64,000 nt of DNA from Xylocopa sonorina (lineage: Eukaryota; Arthropoda; Insecta; Hymenoptera; Apidae), in assembly GCF_050948175.1 (NCBI RefSeq), contig NC_135204.1, positions 8,175,473 through 8,239,472 of the forward strand, given 5' to 3'. How positions within the stretch are numbered: the first letter of the stretch is position 1; every line of letters begins with the position of its first letter. Positions 62,401 through 64,000 of the stretch are shown in pieces. Under the pieces are notes generated by a model, which searched no databases, was not told the origin of the DNA, and was given only the letters and a program-made list of their open reading frames with translations. A program made the position numbers and the translations under genes.

Positions 62401-63792
62401 TAAATTTGTCTAGAAAGTTTGTGCCGAATTTCAATGTTTATTACTTTAAAAAGGTAATTGGTGAATAGAGCGACGAAAGTGTGTATGCAAAGTGGAACGC
62501 AGGTTTATTAGCGTGCCCTGTAGAGTGAGTTTTGTATTATTGTGTTGCAGCATCCGGGTATCACGGGGTTAAAGAACTTGGGCAACTCGTGTTACATGAA
62601 CAGTATTATACAGTGCTTAAGCAACACCACGCATTTAGCTAAGTACTTTATGGACAATTTGTACGCGGACGACCTGAATACAAATAACGATAATACTACG
62701 CAAGGTCAGGTCGTAGAAGAGGTGGCTCAAGTGATTAAAGCGCTTTGGAGAGGTCAATACAAAAGTATATCGCCTCACGATCTTAAGGTGCGACGTTACT
62801 TTACTACCACCCTGTATAAGGAATTCTTTTGTCGCTTTTTATCCTTCGATTTGTTAATGCTTCTTTAAACCGATTGTTAGATCGCAGTGGGACAATACAA
62901 ACTACAATTCGAAAGTTACGAGCAACAGGACTCTCACGAATTTCTCACGTTTCTTTTAGACTGGATGCATAATGATCTAAAGAAGGTAACGTCTTAACTG
63001 GTTCCCAATGAGTTTGTCGGCTCAAGCTTGATTCAAATTCACCTGTTCGTGTTTATAGATAGACATTCATTTTTTTCGTACTTACAGAATTGTAAAGTGC
63101 CCTTGGAAATGACAGTCGCTGAGAAAGCCTGGGACAAAGCAATGGGATCTCAACGATCCATAATATCCGATTTATTCTTCGGACAGTTAAGGTCCACGAT
63201 CACCTGTAGCTTCTGCAAGCAAAGCAGCACCACTTACGAAACGTTCAACAGCCTTACGATGTCGTTGCCAGACTCCAATCGATGTACACTGAACGTAAGC
63301 TCTATCGCATAGTATGGAACAAGGTTTGCCTTAAGACAATTCTAACTTATCTGCGTCAATTTCGCCCTGGTTACAGTGTTATTAATCTTAGACTGTCCGT
63401 ACGGCGCTGAATATTAATATCGCCTATTTGTACTCGCAGGATTGCATATTGAAGTTCGTAAGTGGCCAGAAAGTGTTGGGCTGGAAGTGTCCAAAGTGTC
63501 AGACACCCCGTGACGCGACGAAGAAATTCGACTTCGTTAAATTAGCGCCAATTATAGTAATACACTTGAACCGTTTCGCTGAGAGCGGCGGATGGCTTGA
63601 GAAGAGGAACACCGCTGTCGATTTCCCCCTCGCGGATTTCAATTTGAAACCGTACTTGGTTACGGACAGTAATAGCGCGACGATCTCAAATATGCGCGGT
63701 TACAGTTACAGTTTGTACGCGATGTCGAATCACTATGGAACCATGGAGGGTGGCCACTACACAGCCTTTTGTAAGAATGCTGCTCAAAACAA
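59428..63792 (+). CDS. USP8: USP8/UBPY ubiquitin-specific protease, last exon(s) outside window
   Basis: Ten coding exons: 59428-59694, 59786-60153, 60249-61140, 61290-61459, 61524-61662, 61748-61897, 62551-62787, 62881-62985, 63088-63294 and 63440-63792; all junctions are GT-AG and in phase, giving 962 residues plus two bases. In order: N-terminal USP8 dimerisation/MIT-like helices (about 5-110), a rhodanese-like domain (about 165-300, with LIIDIRP and ILDGGYAEWI), a charged coiled-coil region, the 14-3-3 motif RSYSSP (603-608), then the peptidase C19 domain. Catalytic C676 sits in GLKNLGNSCYMNS, H951 in GGHYTAF, and CSFCK and CPKC are the zinc ribbon. The WFKFDDH-type end is not in the window. 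USP8 deubiquitinates endosomal receptors and ESCRT cargo (family knowledge). The ATG chosen follows an AT-rich leader and opens the conserved helices. Confidence 0.95.
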
Positions 63793-64000
63793 GTAAGTAG
63801 TTTCTCTCTATATATTTTATTACCAATTTTCTTTTTCCATTAGCAACACCTCTTTTTAAATTCTTCCTCAATATAAAAAAAAATTATTGCACAGTAAACT
63901 TCAGCGTAGTATGATGGGGTCCAAGTGCCCTGATTAATTTAATATCTCTACCTACTCGATCTTACTCGTTCTCTTAAATTTTAGTTGCTTCAGTTTAGTT

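Noticed and set aside
63888..63942. Possible last USP8 exon after TTGCACAG (frame NKLQRSMMGSKCPD stop)
   Set aside because: The conserved USP8 ending (W.KFDDH...AYILFY) is absent, so the true next exon most likely lies beyond 64000.

Overview
The window is eukaryotic nuclear DNA, almost certainly from an insect. Genes are interrupted by GT-AG introns, the housekeeping genes have short AT-rich introns, and intergenic DNA carries many CT/GA microsatellites and abundant CpG. Every recognised protein is a metazoan orthologue. Hymenoptera (a bee, ant or wasp) is my best guess from this texture, but nothing in the window proves the order. No rRNA, tRNA, CRISPR array, operon or viral gene was recognised.

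Left end (1-5.2 kb) is a compact cluster of three genes: ARMC9 on the minus strand (its 3' end runs off the window), ALKBH6 on the plus strand and divergent from it, and THOC7 on the minus strand, tail-to-tail with ALKBH6. All splice junctions could be read and agree in phase. Right end (59.4-64 kb) is USP8/UBPY on the plus strand, with ten coding exons; its last coding part lies beyond the edge.

The middle 54 kb belongs to one developmental regulator, an Nkx6-class homeobox gene (fly HGTX) on the minus strand. Four coding exons are spread over 26.7 kb (about 425 aa). A 15-kb intron cuts the homeodomain between positions 46 and 47. It is flanked by about 10 kb on its 3' side and 17 kb on its 5' side without a recognisable gene, as expected for a regulatory landscape. 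A cluster of three TATCGATA motifs just left of USP8 may mark the USP8 promoter and/or a domain boundary.

Unusual structures lie mainly in the non-coding part: (1) a four-copy 185-bp tandem array (29658-30394) that overlaps the end of the homeodomain exon and has copied its 5' splice site three times into the intron; (2) a near-perfect 202-bp foldback with an 11-nt loop (5511-5925); (3) a 276-bp piggyBac-type MITE flanked by TTAA; (4) four further tandem duplications with periods of 148-188 bp, all near nucleosome-repeat length; (5) a 240-bp tract almost free of G just inside Nkx6 intron 1; (6) a 36-bp minisatellite. These are described from sequence only; no alignment or database search was run.
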